Positions 26,873-36,600 of a DNA stretch of 64,000 nt are shown piece after piece. Below the pieces are notes generated by a model, which saw nothing but the letters and a program-made list of their open reading frames with translations, was not told the origin of the DNA and ran no database searches. Position 1 is the stretch's first letter; each line of letters opens with the position of its first letter. This stretch comes from Phycisphaerae bacterium. GTDB lineage: Bacteria > Planctomycetota > Phycisphaerae > UBA1845 > Fen-1342. The stretch covers positions 186,001 to 250,000 of the forward strand of contig JANQNU010000087.1 of assembly GCA_028279405.1 (NCBI GenBank). Direction: 5' to 3'. The position numbers were made by a program, and so were the translations under genes.

Positions 26873-27043
26873 TTCCTTTGCGCCAAAATCTTGCAGCCCG
26901 GCAAGAGAATTGGATTCCAGGCCGATAAAATGAGAAGGGGCCGATGTCGGCCCTCGGGAAGATGTTCCCGGACCTCGCCATGGGCCGGCTGGGCCGTGGC
27001 GGCGCGTGGTCCGTGCTCGTATGGGCTCCTTGGAGGCTTTGTA

Positions 27044-28591
27044 TTGCCAGGCTTTCCGGCAGAGTTGGAGCGGTATCGCAGGGAGATCGTGGATCGGGCC
27101 AGTTCCGAAGGACTGGATTTCTTCGACACCATCTTCGAGATGGTGGACTACGACACGATCACCCAGATAGCGGCGTACGGGGGCTTTCCGCAGCGGTACG
27201 CGCACTGGCGTTTCGGGATGGAGTACGAACGGCTCAGCAAGCAGCACGTCTACGGGCTAGGGCGGATCTACGAGATGGTGATCAACACCGATCCGTGCTA
27301 CGCGTACCTGTTGAACGATAACGAACTGGTCGACCAGAAGACGGTGATGGCTCATGTCTACGGCCACTGCGACTTCTTCAAGAACAACATCTGGTTCAGC
27401 AAGACCAACCGGAAGATGATGGACGGCATGGCGAACCATGCAACCCGCGTGCATCGACATATCGAGCGCGAGGGTCAGGAGGCAGTCGAGCGCTTCCTGG
27501 ATGTCTGCCTTACGCTGGACAATCTGATCGACCCTTACTTGCCCTTCATGAAGCGCGAACCCGACGCGCGCGCGGCCAAGCAGGCCCGTAACACGGGCGC
27601 CTTCGAGCGGAACGACGGCGCGGGGCCCCAGGTGACACGCTACCCTGCGAAGCAGTACATGGACCGCTTCATCAACCCGCCGGAGCGACTCCGGGCGGAG
27701 CGCGAGCGCGAGATGGAGGAGGCGGAAGTCAAGAAACGCGCCTTCCCGCCGACTCCGCAGCGAGACGTGCTACTGTTCCTGCTGCAGTATGCACCGCTCG
27801 AGGATTGGCAGATCGATCTGCTCGATATCGTTCGCGATGAAGCGTATTACTTCGCGCCGCAGGGCATGACCAAGATCATGAACGAGGGCTGGGCGACTTA
27901 CTGGCATTCGCACCTGATGACGCGATTCCATCTGCGTGACGATGAGTTGATCACCTATTGTGATCACCATTCCGGCATCCTGGCGACCAGTGGCGGCCGC
28001 CTCAATCCCTATAAGATGGGCGTCGAACTCTTTCGCGACATATTCGAACGCTGGAACACCGGGCGCTTCGGCAAGGAGTATGAAGAGTGCGACTCACTTG
28101 AACGGCGGCGCAATTGGAATCGTGAGCTGAACCAGGGCAAGGAAAAGATCTTCGAAGTTCGCCGGGTTCACAACGACGTGACGTTCATCGACGAGTTCCT
28201 GACCGAGGACTTCGTCGAACGCTATGAGCTGTATCACTATCGGCACGATCCCGCCACGCAGCGGATGGTCGCGGTCAATCGCGATTTTCAGCGAATCAAA
28301 CAGCAGCTACTGTTCCAGCTGACCAATCACGGCCAGCCCTACATTTACGTCGTCGACGGCAACTACGCCAACCGCGGCGAACTCTACCTGGCGCACAAGC
28401 ATCTCGGCGTCGACATCGAGATCAAGTACGCCAACGAGTGCCTGCTCAACCTGTCCCGATTGTGGCGCCGGCCAGTGCACCTGCAGGCGCGAATCGACGA
28501 CGACATGATGCTTTTCAGCCACGACGGTGAGGCCGTCAAACAGCAGCGAATCAAGGAAGACATGCCCAAGCCGTCGCACGCGATGCGGTAG
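27044..28591 (+). CDS. SpoVR family protein
   Basis: A 515-residue protein matching the SpoVR/YcgB family throughout: [92 protein letters not shown] and [13 protein letters not shown]. Start: the best ribosome site, GGAGG at 27032-27036, stands 7 bases before TTG 27044, and the homologous N-terminus begins there; upstream codons in frame look random. The biochemical role is not known; in Bacillus the protein acts in spore cortex formation, and in many bacteria the gene is linked to a PrkA kinase and a DUF444 protein. Those partners are not beside it here. Confidence 0.93.
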   Translation: MPGFPAELERYRREIVDRASSEGLDFFDTIFEMVDYDTITQIAAYGGFPQRYAHWRFGMEYERLSKQHVYGLGRIYEMVINTDPCYAYLLNDNELVDQKTVMAHVYGHCDFFKNNIWFSKTNRKMMDGMANHATRVHRHIEREGQEAVERFLDVCLTLDNLIDPYLPFMKREPDARAAKQARNTGAFERNDGAGPQVTRYPAKQYMDRFINPPERLRAEREREMEEAEVKKRAFPPTPQRDVLLFLLQYAPLEDWQIDLLDIVRDEAYYFAPQGMTKIMNEGWATYWHSHLMTRFHLRDDELITYCDHHSGILATSGGRLNPYKMGVELFRDIFERWNTGRFGKEYEECDSLERRRNWNRELNQGKEKIFEVRRVHNDVTFIDEFLTEDFVERYELYHYRHDPATQRMVAVNRDFQRIKQQLLFQLTNHGQPYIYVVDGNYANRGELYLAHKHLGVDIEIKYANECLLNLSRLWRRPVHLQARIDDDMMLFSHDGEAVKQQRIKEDMPKPSHAMR

Positions 28592-28632
28592 CCGGCCCGT
28601 CGCTCGACGATCGACGATCCCTTCACGAAATC

Positions 28633-28683
28633 GGAGCGCCCCGCGCGCACGAAGCGCGCGAGACGCTCGGTCCAATGAGGATC
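28633..28683. repeat. 51-base direct repeat, copy 1
   Basis: GGAGCGCCCCGCGCGCACGA through TCCAATGAGGATC matches 31165-31215 at 42 of 51 bases by hand alignment without gaps. Both copies lie downstream (minus strand) of a P-family tail, so the duplicated unit included gene tail plus flank. Confidence 0.75.
28642..28660. terminator. Hairpin downstream of spoVR
   Basis: CGCGCGC and GCGCGCG form a perfect 7-pair stem with loop ACGAA, 51 bases past the spoVR stop. No T run follows on either strand, so it would be a factor-dependent or weak terminator. Confidence 0.35.
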
Positions 28684-28892
28684 GTGTCAAATTGCTCGTT
28701 TGCTGGCCATGCCCACATCGGGGGCACTCCCTGCCGCTACTAGCATTCGCGTATTCCGCGGCGCCTTCACGCCAAAAAAACTCGGTCTCAAGGCGATTTC
28801 GCGTCGGCATGGGTTCGTACCGTATCAGGGTTCCCGGAGGCACGGGGCCCGCTTCAACATCAGTTGACGTATCTCGGCGATGTGACATGCCC

Positions 28893-28924
28893 AAGAAAGC
28901 CCCGCGTGCGAGTTGCACGCGAGG
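28893..28924 (-). terminator. Terminator of P2
   Basis: On the minus strand, CGCGTGC and GCACGCG form a perfect stem with a 5-base loop 24 bases after the P2 stop, followed by GGGGCTTTCTT. This is the layout of a factor-independent terminator. Confidence 0.6.
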
Positions 28925-28944
28925 CGCTTCCTCTGAGAGTGTAG

Positions 28945-30918
28945 TTACGGCGAGCAGGGTCCGAGCGGTGCGGTCGAATCGGGGAAACACCTGTCGCCAG
29001 TCGCCGGGCAGTGTTCCACGATGTAGCCTCGTTTCAAGCATGTCGGAACAGGATCGCCTCCACGAACCGTCCAAAACTCGACCGGGAACGCGCACGGCGG
29101 GCCGGCAATCCGGTTGTATGCGCAGTCCAGGGTATTTGTCGGGGGGTGGAAGAGGCACACATCGAGGAGATAGCGCGCTACGACGAACACCTGGCGCTTC
29201 GGTCCCGGGTTCTGGTCGGTGCAAGATCTGCAGGTACCGTTCTCGACGTCGAAGGTTGGGTCTCCGGTAATGACGTGGGAGGAGGTCCTGATGGTGACGA
29301 ATCCCTGTTCGAGATCGATCGGGAGGAGGTCTCCGTGCAGGCTGGGGATTCGCAAGTCGCGGATGCGCTCGATGTCGACGACGGCCAGTTCCTGAGCGGC
29401 GAGGGGGGCACCGCCGTAGTACTCGGCGGGGTTTCCGTCGGGTCCGGCGTAGTAGATGGCGTAGTTGAATCCGCCGGCCATGTCGGCGGTGTTCTTGATG
29501 AGCATGTGAGCGTTCTTCGGTCCGCTGATGTCGAACGAGATCGCGAAGTGGTGCGGTCGCTCGATGCTGGTGTCAAACATGGGATCGAAGAAGGAATAGG
29601 TCAGTGACTCGTCGACGACGATCAGGTCGGCGATGAGTGTGCCGGCCGGGGCGTCATTTGTTACGACGCGCACGCCGACCTGCTGCGAGACGATCTCGCT
29701 GATCGCGTGCTCGAACAGGTCGATGGTGCGCGTCTCGCCTGGTTCAAGCTGGACGGTCGTGGCCAGTCGCTGGGCCCAGTCACTGATCGGAAACTCGACC
29801 GTTCCGTCTTCTTCAATGAGGCGTTCAAAGCGGCGGCCGTTGCGTTCGACGACGTAGCCGGTAGGTTGATAGCTTCCGGGGATCTCACCCTGCAGAAAGA
29901 CATCGACGTCGGTCGACTGATCGCTGGTGTTGGTGAGGATCAGCGTGGGGTGGAAGATCGTGCCGGTGGGAAAGTCGTCGACGGCACCGAGCGGCGCACC
30001 GGGCGTCTGGAGATCGTTTCCGGTTCGATTCTCGGGGTTGTGGGCCATGAGGGGCGTCGAGAACCCAGTCTGCGGGTCGGCGGCGAAGGCGCGCACGATC
30101 AGCGGCTGATCGGCGCTAACGGTGAGGTGTCCGCTGTCGGGCAGGTTCGCGATGCCTAGCTTGTTGGCGAGCGCGTCGAGGTCGAGGCGATGCGCCTGAC
30201 CAGCGGCGAGCGTAGCGAGCGTGTTCACGTGCGTGTCGCCGTCGATGTCGAGTGTCACGTTGATCGTGGCGCTGTCGTTGCTGGTATTCTGGATGGCGAC
30301 GCTGACGGTGGTGTCTTCGGTAGGTGCCCACCACTGGGTGATGAAGTTGGTCGCGGCCTGATCGGCGGTTGCCATGACGACGTTGTTGGCGAGGCTTTCG
30401 GTGTCGTTGGTCATGAGCATCCAGGCGCTGAGGTCGTTGCGCCCATGCCCTTCGATGATGAGCGACCCCCAGGCGCTACCGGGCCGTTCACCGGTTCCCC
30501 AACGGGTACCGGATTGCTTGTTGTCGAGCAGTCCGCGATCGCGGAGTCGATCGGTGATAGAGATGTGCTGGAGTGTGGCCCAGGGAAGGGTAACGGCTCC
30601 GAGCGAGACGCGTTCGTTGCCGTTGAGGTAAGCGACGAGTTCGACGGTTCGTTCGCGTCCGGCCTGATCGCGATTGACGATGTCGAGTATCGCGGGCGTG
30701 TTGGTGTCCGTGTACCAGTAGGGCACAAATCCTTGTGAGAAGGTTACCGGTTGTGCCGCGATTTCCGACAACTGCTGGCGGCTAAGCTTGTCATCACCCC
30801 CTTCATGCTGGTTGTGTAATTGTCCCGTTGCGTTCGCTACGAAAGCGAATGGCGGACTGGCGCTCACTATCAGCGCCGCAATGAACCTGACCGTTGCAAA
30901 CTCCTTCACTTGCATCAT
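28945..30918 (-). CDS. P2: large secreted protein of a three-member paralogous family
   Basis: A 657-residue exported protein with signal peptide (FIAALIVSASPPFAFVANA). The body repeats that of P1 nearly residue for residue from SEIAAQPV to TFDVENGTCRSC, and long stretches are also close at DNA level. The main body difference is a slightly altered segment near residue 355 (GRRFERLIEEDGTVEF). After CRSCTDQNPGPK the tail (about 90 residues) is different from those of P1 and P3 but keeps Cys spacing in CLKRGYIVEHCP and CFPD. Start ATG 30918 has GGGAG 7 bases upstream. No known domain is recognised; surface or secreted role inferred. Confidence 0.82.
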   Translation of the reverse strand: MMQVKEFATVRFIAALIVSASPPFAFVANATGQLHNQHEGGDDKLSRQQLSEIAAQPVTFSQGFVPYWYTDTNTPAILDIVNRDQAGRERTVELVAYLNGNERVSLGAVTLPWATLQHISITDRLRDRGLLDNKQSGTRWGTGERPGSAWGSLIIEGHGRNDLSAWMLMTNDTESLANNVVMATADQAATNFITQWWAPTEDTTVSVAIQNTSNDSATINVTLDIDGDTHVNTLATLAAGQAHRLDLDALANKLGIANLPDSGHLTVSADQPLIVRAFAADPQTGFSTPLMAHNPENRTGNDLQTPGAPLGAVDDFPTGTIFHPTLILTNTSDQSTDVDVFLQGEIPGSYQPTGYVVERNGRRFERLIEEDGTVEFPISDWAQRLATTVQLEPGETRTIDLFEHAISEIVSQQVGVRVVTNDAPAGTLIADLIVVDESLTYSFFDPMFDTSIERPHHFAISFDISGPKNAHMLIKNTADMAGGFNYAIYYAGPDGNPAEYYGGAPLAAQELAVVDIERIRDLRIPSLHGDLLPIDLEQGFVTIRTSSHVITGDPTFDVENGTCRSCTDQNPGPKRQVFVVARYLLDVCLFHPPTNTLDCAYNRIAGPPCAFPVEFWTVRGGDPVPTCLKRGYIVEHCPATGDRCFPDSTAPLGPCSP

Positions 30919-31164
30919 TGCAATACTCCCAGCTGCGGCTCACCAGTGTTCTTCGCGTAAAACAGCCAACGGAAACGACAGAAAAATTGGAATTCGCGTG
31001 GAGTACTATGACGCGCCGCAGGAATCTTTTGATAATGCCCAGGTTTCCGACATCGAATGCCCTTTACTCGACTCTCGTCGAGTGGTCGAGGGCGTCAGTA
31101 GTTTCGGTTTGGCAACAGTAAACAATACGCTCCATAGAGCAGTGCGCGAGCGCTGAAGTGGAGG

Positions 31165-31215
31165 GGAGCACCCCGCGCGCGCATCACGCACGAAACGCTC
31201 GCTCCAATGAGGATC
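31165..31215. repeat. 51-base direct repeat, copy 2
   Basis: Matches 28633-28683 at 42 of 51 bases by hand alignment. It lies 34 bases beyond the stop of the tail remnant. In copy 1 about 230 extra bases stand between the same two elements, so one copy has had a deletion or insertion. Confidence 0.75.
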
Positions 31216-31249
31216 ATTGATACGACACGATTCGCTCGTAAGTGTGCGG

Positions 31250-31330
31250 CTATGGCGAGCAGGACGCCAGCGGAGCGGTCGAATCGGGGAAACATCTGTT
31301 GCCAGTCGCACGCGGCGATGTACTGCCACG
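31250..31330 (-). pseudogene. Orphan C-terminal fragment of a fourth P-family gene
   Basis: Read on the minus strand, 81 bases give 26 residues and a stop: after RGSTSPR come ATGNRCFPDSTAPLASCSP, against ATGDRCFPDSTAPLGPCSP at the end of P2. The homologous DNA continues upstream to the RG codons with a 6-base deletion relative to P2, then similarity is lost. No start or body belongs to it; the P3 stop lies 66 bases before it. It is a relic or a spare tail cassette. Confidence 0.8.
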
Positions 31331-31337
31331 AGAAGCG

Positions 31338-31371
31338 CAGCGCTCGGGTGCGGTGTGCGCCCGGAGCGCTG
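31338..31371 (-). terminator. Hairpin downstream of P3
   Basis: CAGCGCTC with GAGCGCTG, extended by GGG/CCC with one bulged base, lies 26 bases after the P3 stop. No T run follows, so termination is possible but unproven. Confidence 0.4.
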
Positions 31372-31396
31372 GCGATGTCAGTTCATTCGGTCGAGG

Positions 31397-33373
31397 TTAC
31401 TGACTGCAGAGTCGAATTGGCGAGTCCGGGAAGCAGTGGACATAGTCAGGATTATCGCGACATGTCTCAAAGACCCATCGGCGTTTGATGCACGAAGGTG
31501 GATGCGATTCGAACAACAATAGATACGCTTGGCGGCGCGCCCGTGCACAGCTTTCGCCGGCAGCCAAGTAATGGCAGTATTTGTAAAAGACACCCTCAGG
31601 TTTGAATATTGGATCGCAGAGCGGGCTGACCAAGGAATACGTGACCCATCTGCGACGTCGTGGCTTTGGACCGGGAACGGGTTGCGTGCAGGACTCGCAG
31701 GTTCCATGAACCACGTCGAACGTCGGGTCTGCGGTAACGACATGGCCGGACGTTGTCATCGTTACGAAACCGGTCCCAAGATCGGAAGGCAGTTGATGTC
31801 CTTCTTCGTCGGGGACTCGCAGATCGCGTAGCTGCTTGATGTCGACGATAGCCAGCTCCTGCGCTCCCAGCACACCTTGGCCATGATACCAATGGGCGTA
31901 ATTATCCGTGCCGGCGTAGTAGATTGAATAGTTGTAGTAGCCCGGACTGTCGGAAGTATTCTTGAAGAGCAGGTGCGTGTTTTTGGTCTCGCGAAGATCA
32001 AACGAGATCGCGAAGTGGTCCGGCCTTTTGATCCCCGTATCGAACATCGGATCGAAGAACGAATAGGTCAACGACTCGTCAACAACGACGAGGTCGGCGA
32101 CCATGGCGCCAACGGGCGCGTCGTCGGCGACGACCCGAACACCGATCTGCTGCGAGACGATCTCACCGGTCGTGTACCGGAACAAGTCGATGATGCGCGT
32201 CTCTTTCGGAGCGAGTTGCAGCCGCGTTGCAAGGCGTTCGGTCCAGTCGCTAACCGGGATCTCGACGATTCCGCCGTTATCTTCGTCGTATCGGCGTTCA
32301 AACAACCGACCCTTCCGCTCAACGACCAGCCCCTGGGGCTGATAGCTGCCCGGAATCTCTCCTTGCAGGAAGACGTCGGCGGTCAACGGTTGGCCGGTGA
32401 CGTTAGTGAGGATCAGTGTGGGATGAAAAACCGTGCCGGCCGGGAAGTCATCGACGGCTCCAAGCGGGGCGCCCGGGTTCTGCAGATCGTTGGTGATCCG
32501 GTCCGCGATACGGTGCGCCAGCAATGGCGTGGAAAAGCCCGTGGTCGCATCAAATGCGAAGGCCCGGGCGACGGCCGGCCGGTTGGTTGTGATGCGGAGG
32601 TGTCCGTGGGCGGGGACTGGCTTGACACCGAGTTTGTCTGCAAGCGCGGCTAGGTCGAGCAGGTGTGCCTGTCCGGGCGCGAGCGGCGCGAGCGTGTTGG
32701 TATGCGTGGTGCCCTTCAGCTCGAGCGTGACGTCGGCGACCAGCATCTGGTCGCTCACGTTCTGGATGGCGACCGCTACAGTGGTCGCTGCGGTGGGTCG
32801 CCACCATTGGACGAGCAGTTCGGTAGCGCCATGGTGTGAGTTAGCGAGGATAACGTTGCCGCCGACGCTCTCTGTCTGGTTGGTCATTAGCATCCAGGCA
32901 CTGACGTTCTCGATGTCAGCGCCTTCGATGACCAGTGATCCCCAAGCGCTGTGGGCGCGCTCGCCAGTGCCCCAACGTGTACCTTGCTGCTTGTCGCGCA
33001 GCAACCCGCGTTCACGCAATCGTTCGGTGATCGAGATACGCTGGACGATCGCCCAAGGAAGGTTGACGGTTCCCAGCGACACGCGTTCCTGGCCGTCGAG
33101 GTGGGCGTAAAGTTCGATGTTCCGGTCGATCGTATCGTGATTGCGATTGACGATATCCAAGATGGCCGGAGTATTGTCGTCCGTGTACCAGTAGGGTACG
33201 AATCCCTGCCGCACGGTGCGACTTGCGATCGCATCCATGGCATGGCGAGCGGTTGACCTGTCCTGGAGTTGAAGTGTTGTCGATTCGATCGGGGCTGTAT
33301 GTACCTGCGCGACCGCGAGACCGGCGTTACATAGCAGCATTGTCAGAAGCGGGCGGTGGAAGTTCCTTTGCAT
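31397..33373 (-). CDS. P3: large secreted protein of a three-member paralogous family
   Basis: A 658-residue exported protein with signal peptide (LLTMLLCNAGLAVAQ). The body follows the same plan as P1 and P2 (FVPYWYTDDNTPAILDIVN, WGTGERAHSAWGSLVIEG, AVDDFPAGTVFHPTLIL, VDESLTYSFFDPMFDTG) but is clearly more diverged. The tail after CESCTQPVPGPK is again unique, keeping CIKRRWVFETC and CFPD. ATG 33373 is preferred over the upstream 33397 because AAGGAG stands 8 bases before it. Function unknown. Confidence 0.82.
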   Translation of the reverse strand: MQRNFHRPLLTMLLCNAGLAVAQVHTAPIESTTLQLQDRSTARHAMDAIASRTVRQGFVPYWYTDDNTPAILDIVNRNHDTIDRNIELYAHLDGQERVSLGTVNLPWAIVQRISITERLRERGLLRDKQQGTRWGTGERAHSAWGSLVIEGADIENVSAWMLMTNQTESVGGNVILANSHHGATELLVQWWRPTAATTVAVAIQNVSDQMLVADVTLELKGTTHTNTLAPLAPGQAHLLDLAALADKLGVKPVPAHGHLRITTNRPAVARAFAFDATTGFSTPLLAHRIADRITNDLQNPGAPLGAVDDFPAGTVFHPTLILTNVTGQPLTADVFLQGEIPGSYQPQGLVVERKGRLFERRYDEDNGGIVEIPVSDWTERLATRLQLAPKETRIIDLFRYTTGEIVSQQIGVRVVADDAPVGAMVADLVVVDESLTYSFFDPMFDTGIKRPDHFAISFDLRETKNTHLLFKNTSDSPGYYNYSIYYAGTDNYAHWYHGQGVLGAQELAIVDIKQLRDLRVPDEEGHQLPSDLGTGFVTMTTSGHVVTADPTFDVVHGTCESCTQPVPGPKPRRRRWVTYSLVSPLCDPIFKPEGVFYKYCHYLAAGESCARARRQAYLLLFESHPPSCIKRRWVFETCRDNPDYVHCFPDSPIRLCSQ

Positions 33374-33652
33374 CGATCGGCTCCTTGATAGTGCCAACAG
33401 ATAGTAAAGCGATCAGTTGGAGCAATTGCTGCAAGACATACACAACTGCCATCGGAATTCCGAATGCGCGCAAACGACTGTTGTGGGCCCGCTCCTGCTG
33501 CACTCCGCAATAACTCGCGTACGCAGGTATGGAATGACGACAAATTTGCTAATAAAAACTGTCGAGGCCGAGATGTGTATTCGAACATCGAGTCTTGTAG
33601 GAACTTGTACTCAAGCCCAACTATATCTTCTTTGTCGCAATGGTTGCCAAAC

Positions 33653-36600
33653 TTACTTGCCGGCAGGCATAGTCTGCGACGGCGCGCCGCGCAACGTGAT
33701 CGGCGCGTCCGGTTGTTCCGGCAACGGACGTTGTGCGAAGTGGCGCGCGGCGCGTGTATGCGCGGATTCGAGCGAAATCGGCTTCCCACGAACGAGCGCG
33801 TGCAGCACCCGGTTAGTTGCTTGACAGGGGTGGTCGGTCGTGACGATCAGGTTTGCCAGCTTGCCCGGTTCGAGCGATCCGAGATCTTCCGCGACGCCGA
33901 GAATCTCGGCTGATGTTAGTGTCAGGGCCCGAACCGCGGCATCCGGGTCAAGACCATGCGCGACAGCGAAGCCGGCCTCGATCGGCAGTTGCTTCGCGAG
34001 GTCGGCCGCGTTATGCGCGAAGCAGAACTTGACGCCAGCAGCAGCCATTACGCTCGGTGCTCGGTAATTGACATCCCATGGCTCGTTCCGGCGCGGCACG
34101 CTGAAGACCCCTTCGTAGATGACCGGGACATCCTGCGCGACGAGCAGATCGGCCACTTTCCACGCTTCTCGCCCGCCGAGCAGCACGACGCGCAATTCGA
34201 GCCTTCGTGCAAGCGCCAGGGCCTCCAGAATCTCCTTGTAGCGATTCGCGCGGATCAACACCGGTCGAGTACCGCGCGCGTAGGGCCGCAGCGCCTCCAA
34301 CCGCGTGTCGAAAGGCGGGGAGGCGCCTGCACGCACGGCGTCGTCGTAGAGCCGGGCACGCTCGACGAAGCGCGCGAGCTTGCCATACTGCTCCCGCCAC
34401 TTGGCACCGTCGTCCTTGGACTTTTCGGCTGGCGGCACAATCGGCGCGGCCCGGCGTGTGGGCGGGTTGATCAGCATCGCCGCGTCGCGGAGGTGTTCCA
34501 TCTCGCCCAGGGTCCAGCCGTCGAGGTGTACGATCCCGGCACGGCCGGCGATCGTCGGGCCGTTCGGCAGGACCATCGCGGTCAGGATGCCTTCGGCGCG
34601 CGTAATCTCGATCATGCGGCTATGAGGGTTGAAAGCGGTCACCGCCCGCAGGTCCGGCTGGAACATGCCGATCTCGCGCGTATCGAGCGTCATGTCGATC
34701 GAATCGATCTCGGCCAGTCCCAACTGTGTTCCGGCGTTGATCAGGCCGGGGTACACGTGCCGGCCGGCGACGTCGAACACCGTTGCATCGGCAGGCGCGG
34801 CGCCCGCCTCGACCGAAACGATCCGCCCGTTGCGCCATACAATCGTTCCGTTTTCGATCACAGGACCGCTGATTGGATGGATCGTTGCGTTCGTAATTGC
34901 GTACGTTGCTTGCGGGTCGTAACGGGCCGGGTCGACCAACGGTGATGGGGCGGTCCAGACGCCACGCCGGACCAACGCGGAGGCAGTCGAAAGATCTACG
35001 TCCGACGGGAAGATTTTTTGGCCCATCGGCGTGGATGGCTGTTGAGCGTCGAAGTCGGGATGCTGGAAGAACACCTCCCCGCCGACCAGCGTCATGACGC
35101 ACTTCGAGAACGTGTCCAGCGGGTGGCCGTTGTAGATCGCGAGGTCGGCGTCCTTGCCGAGGTCGATGCTTCCCACCCGATCCTCCATCGCGAACATCCG
35201 TGCCGGATTGAGCGTGATCAGTCGTAAGGTCTCGTTCGTTGTCAGGCCGGAATACTTCATGCATTTTGCGGCTTCGAGCGGCAGATGCCGCACGAGGTCG
35301 CTCGAATCCGACTTGATCGCCGAGTTGATCCCTGCTCGCAGCAGCATACCGGCGTTGTGCGGGACGGCGTCGTACGCCTCGATCTTGTAAGCCCACCAGT
35401 CGGAGAACGTGGCCGTCCCAATCCCGTAGTTCCGAAGCTCTGGCATGATGCGATAGCCTTCGAGGACGTGGTGAAAAGCGGCGATGCGCAGCCCGAACTC
35501 CTCGCACACTGTGAGCAGGCGGGTCATTTCGTCCGCGCGATAGGCGTGGCAATGGACCCAGATGTTGCCCGCATGGATGTCCGCCAGTGCTTCGAGCCGT
35601 AGGTCGCGGCGCAACGGTTGCGTAGCGGCCGATTGCGCCTGGCGACGTTCGTTGTATCGCTGACCCGCATGCAACGCCCGGCGCACCGTGGCCTCGACGC
35701 CCATCCGGGTGGCGGGGAACCGCCGCGGGCGGTTCGCGTTTCGCCGCCGACCCTTTCCCGGCCCGACAACGTTTTCGCCGAGCGCGAACTTCACCGTGCG
35801 CTGTGTCCGCGGAGCGATCAGCGCCGCCGACGGCTCGCCGTACTTCATTTTCAGGATGCAGTTCTGACCGCCGATGGTGTTGGCCGAGCCGTGCATGGCG
35901 TGGACCGTCGTCACCCCGCCGGCGAGCGCGTCGAAGAACCGTCGCGATTCGTGGTTGATCACGTCCGAGATGCGCACCTCCGGGGTGACGCTCAACGACC
36001 CCTCGTTGACGCCATTCAGCCCGAAGTGCGTGTGCGGATCGAAGATGCCCGGCATGACGACGTACCCGTCAAGGTCCAGCGTCGGCACGCCGGCGGGCGC
36101 GGCAAGCCGGCTCCCGATCTCGGCGATCTTGCCGTTGCGTATGAGAATGTCCGTTCGACTGAGATCATCGCCGCTGACGGTGAGCACGGTCGCATTCTGC
36201 AGCAGGAGCGAGCCGTCGGTCCGGAAGGCGGGCTTGCGGTCGGCCTCCGTTTCGATTGGCCAATCCGGTTCATGAAACATGATCGCATCCAGTGCGGCGT
36301 CGCGCGGCGCCTGCTCCCGAGGCCCGCTTTCAACGGCCGCTTCCGCGTCTGCATTCGCCGTGACGCGTTGTCCGGATTTGTCGTCTTCGTTTTTTGATTC
36401 CGTGCCGCCCTTGTCTTTCGCGCTCTTTTTGTCGTCTGACTGGTTGAACGCATACAGCCGATCGTCGATGACCAGCCAGCGCACGGTCGCCTGCTTGTCG
36501 CCGAGAGCGCCGCGGAGCACGGTGACCGCGGCGCGTTTGCCGGGGGCCAGCGTCCCCAACTGCTGCTCCACGCCAAAGAGCCGAGCTGGCGTGGTGGTCA

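Larger units (their letters stand above)
28592..28944. other. 353-base region after spoVR and P2 (convergent)
   Basis: It holds a perfect hairpin after spoVR (28642-28660), one copy of a 51-base direct repeat (28633-28683), and the terminator of P2 (28893-28924). No gene was recognised. Confidence 0.6.
30919..31396. other. 478-base region between P2 and P3 with duplicated remnants
   Basis: It holds a 27-codon remnant of a P-family tail (31250-31330), copy 2 of the 51-base repeat (31165-31215), and a hairpin after P3 (31338-31371). The rest, next to P2, should contain its promoter; no good hexamer pair was recognised. Confidence 0.6.
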
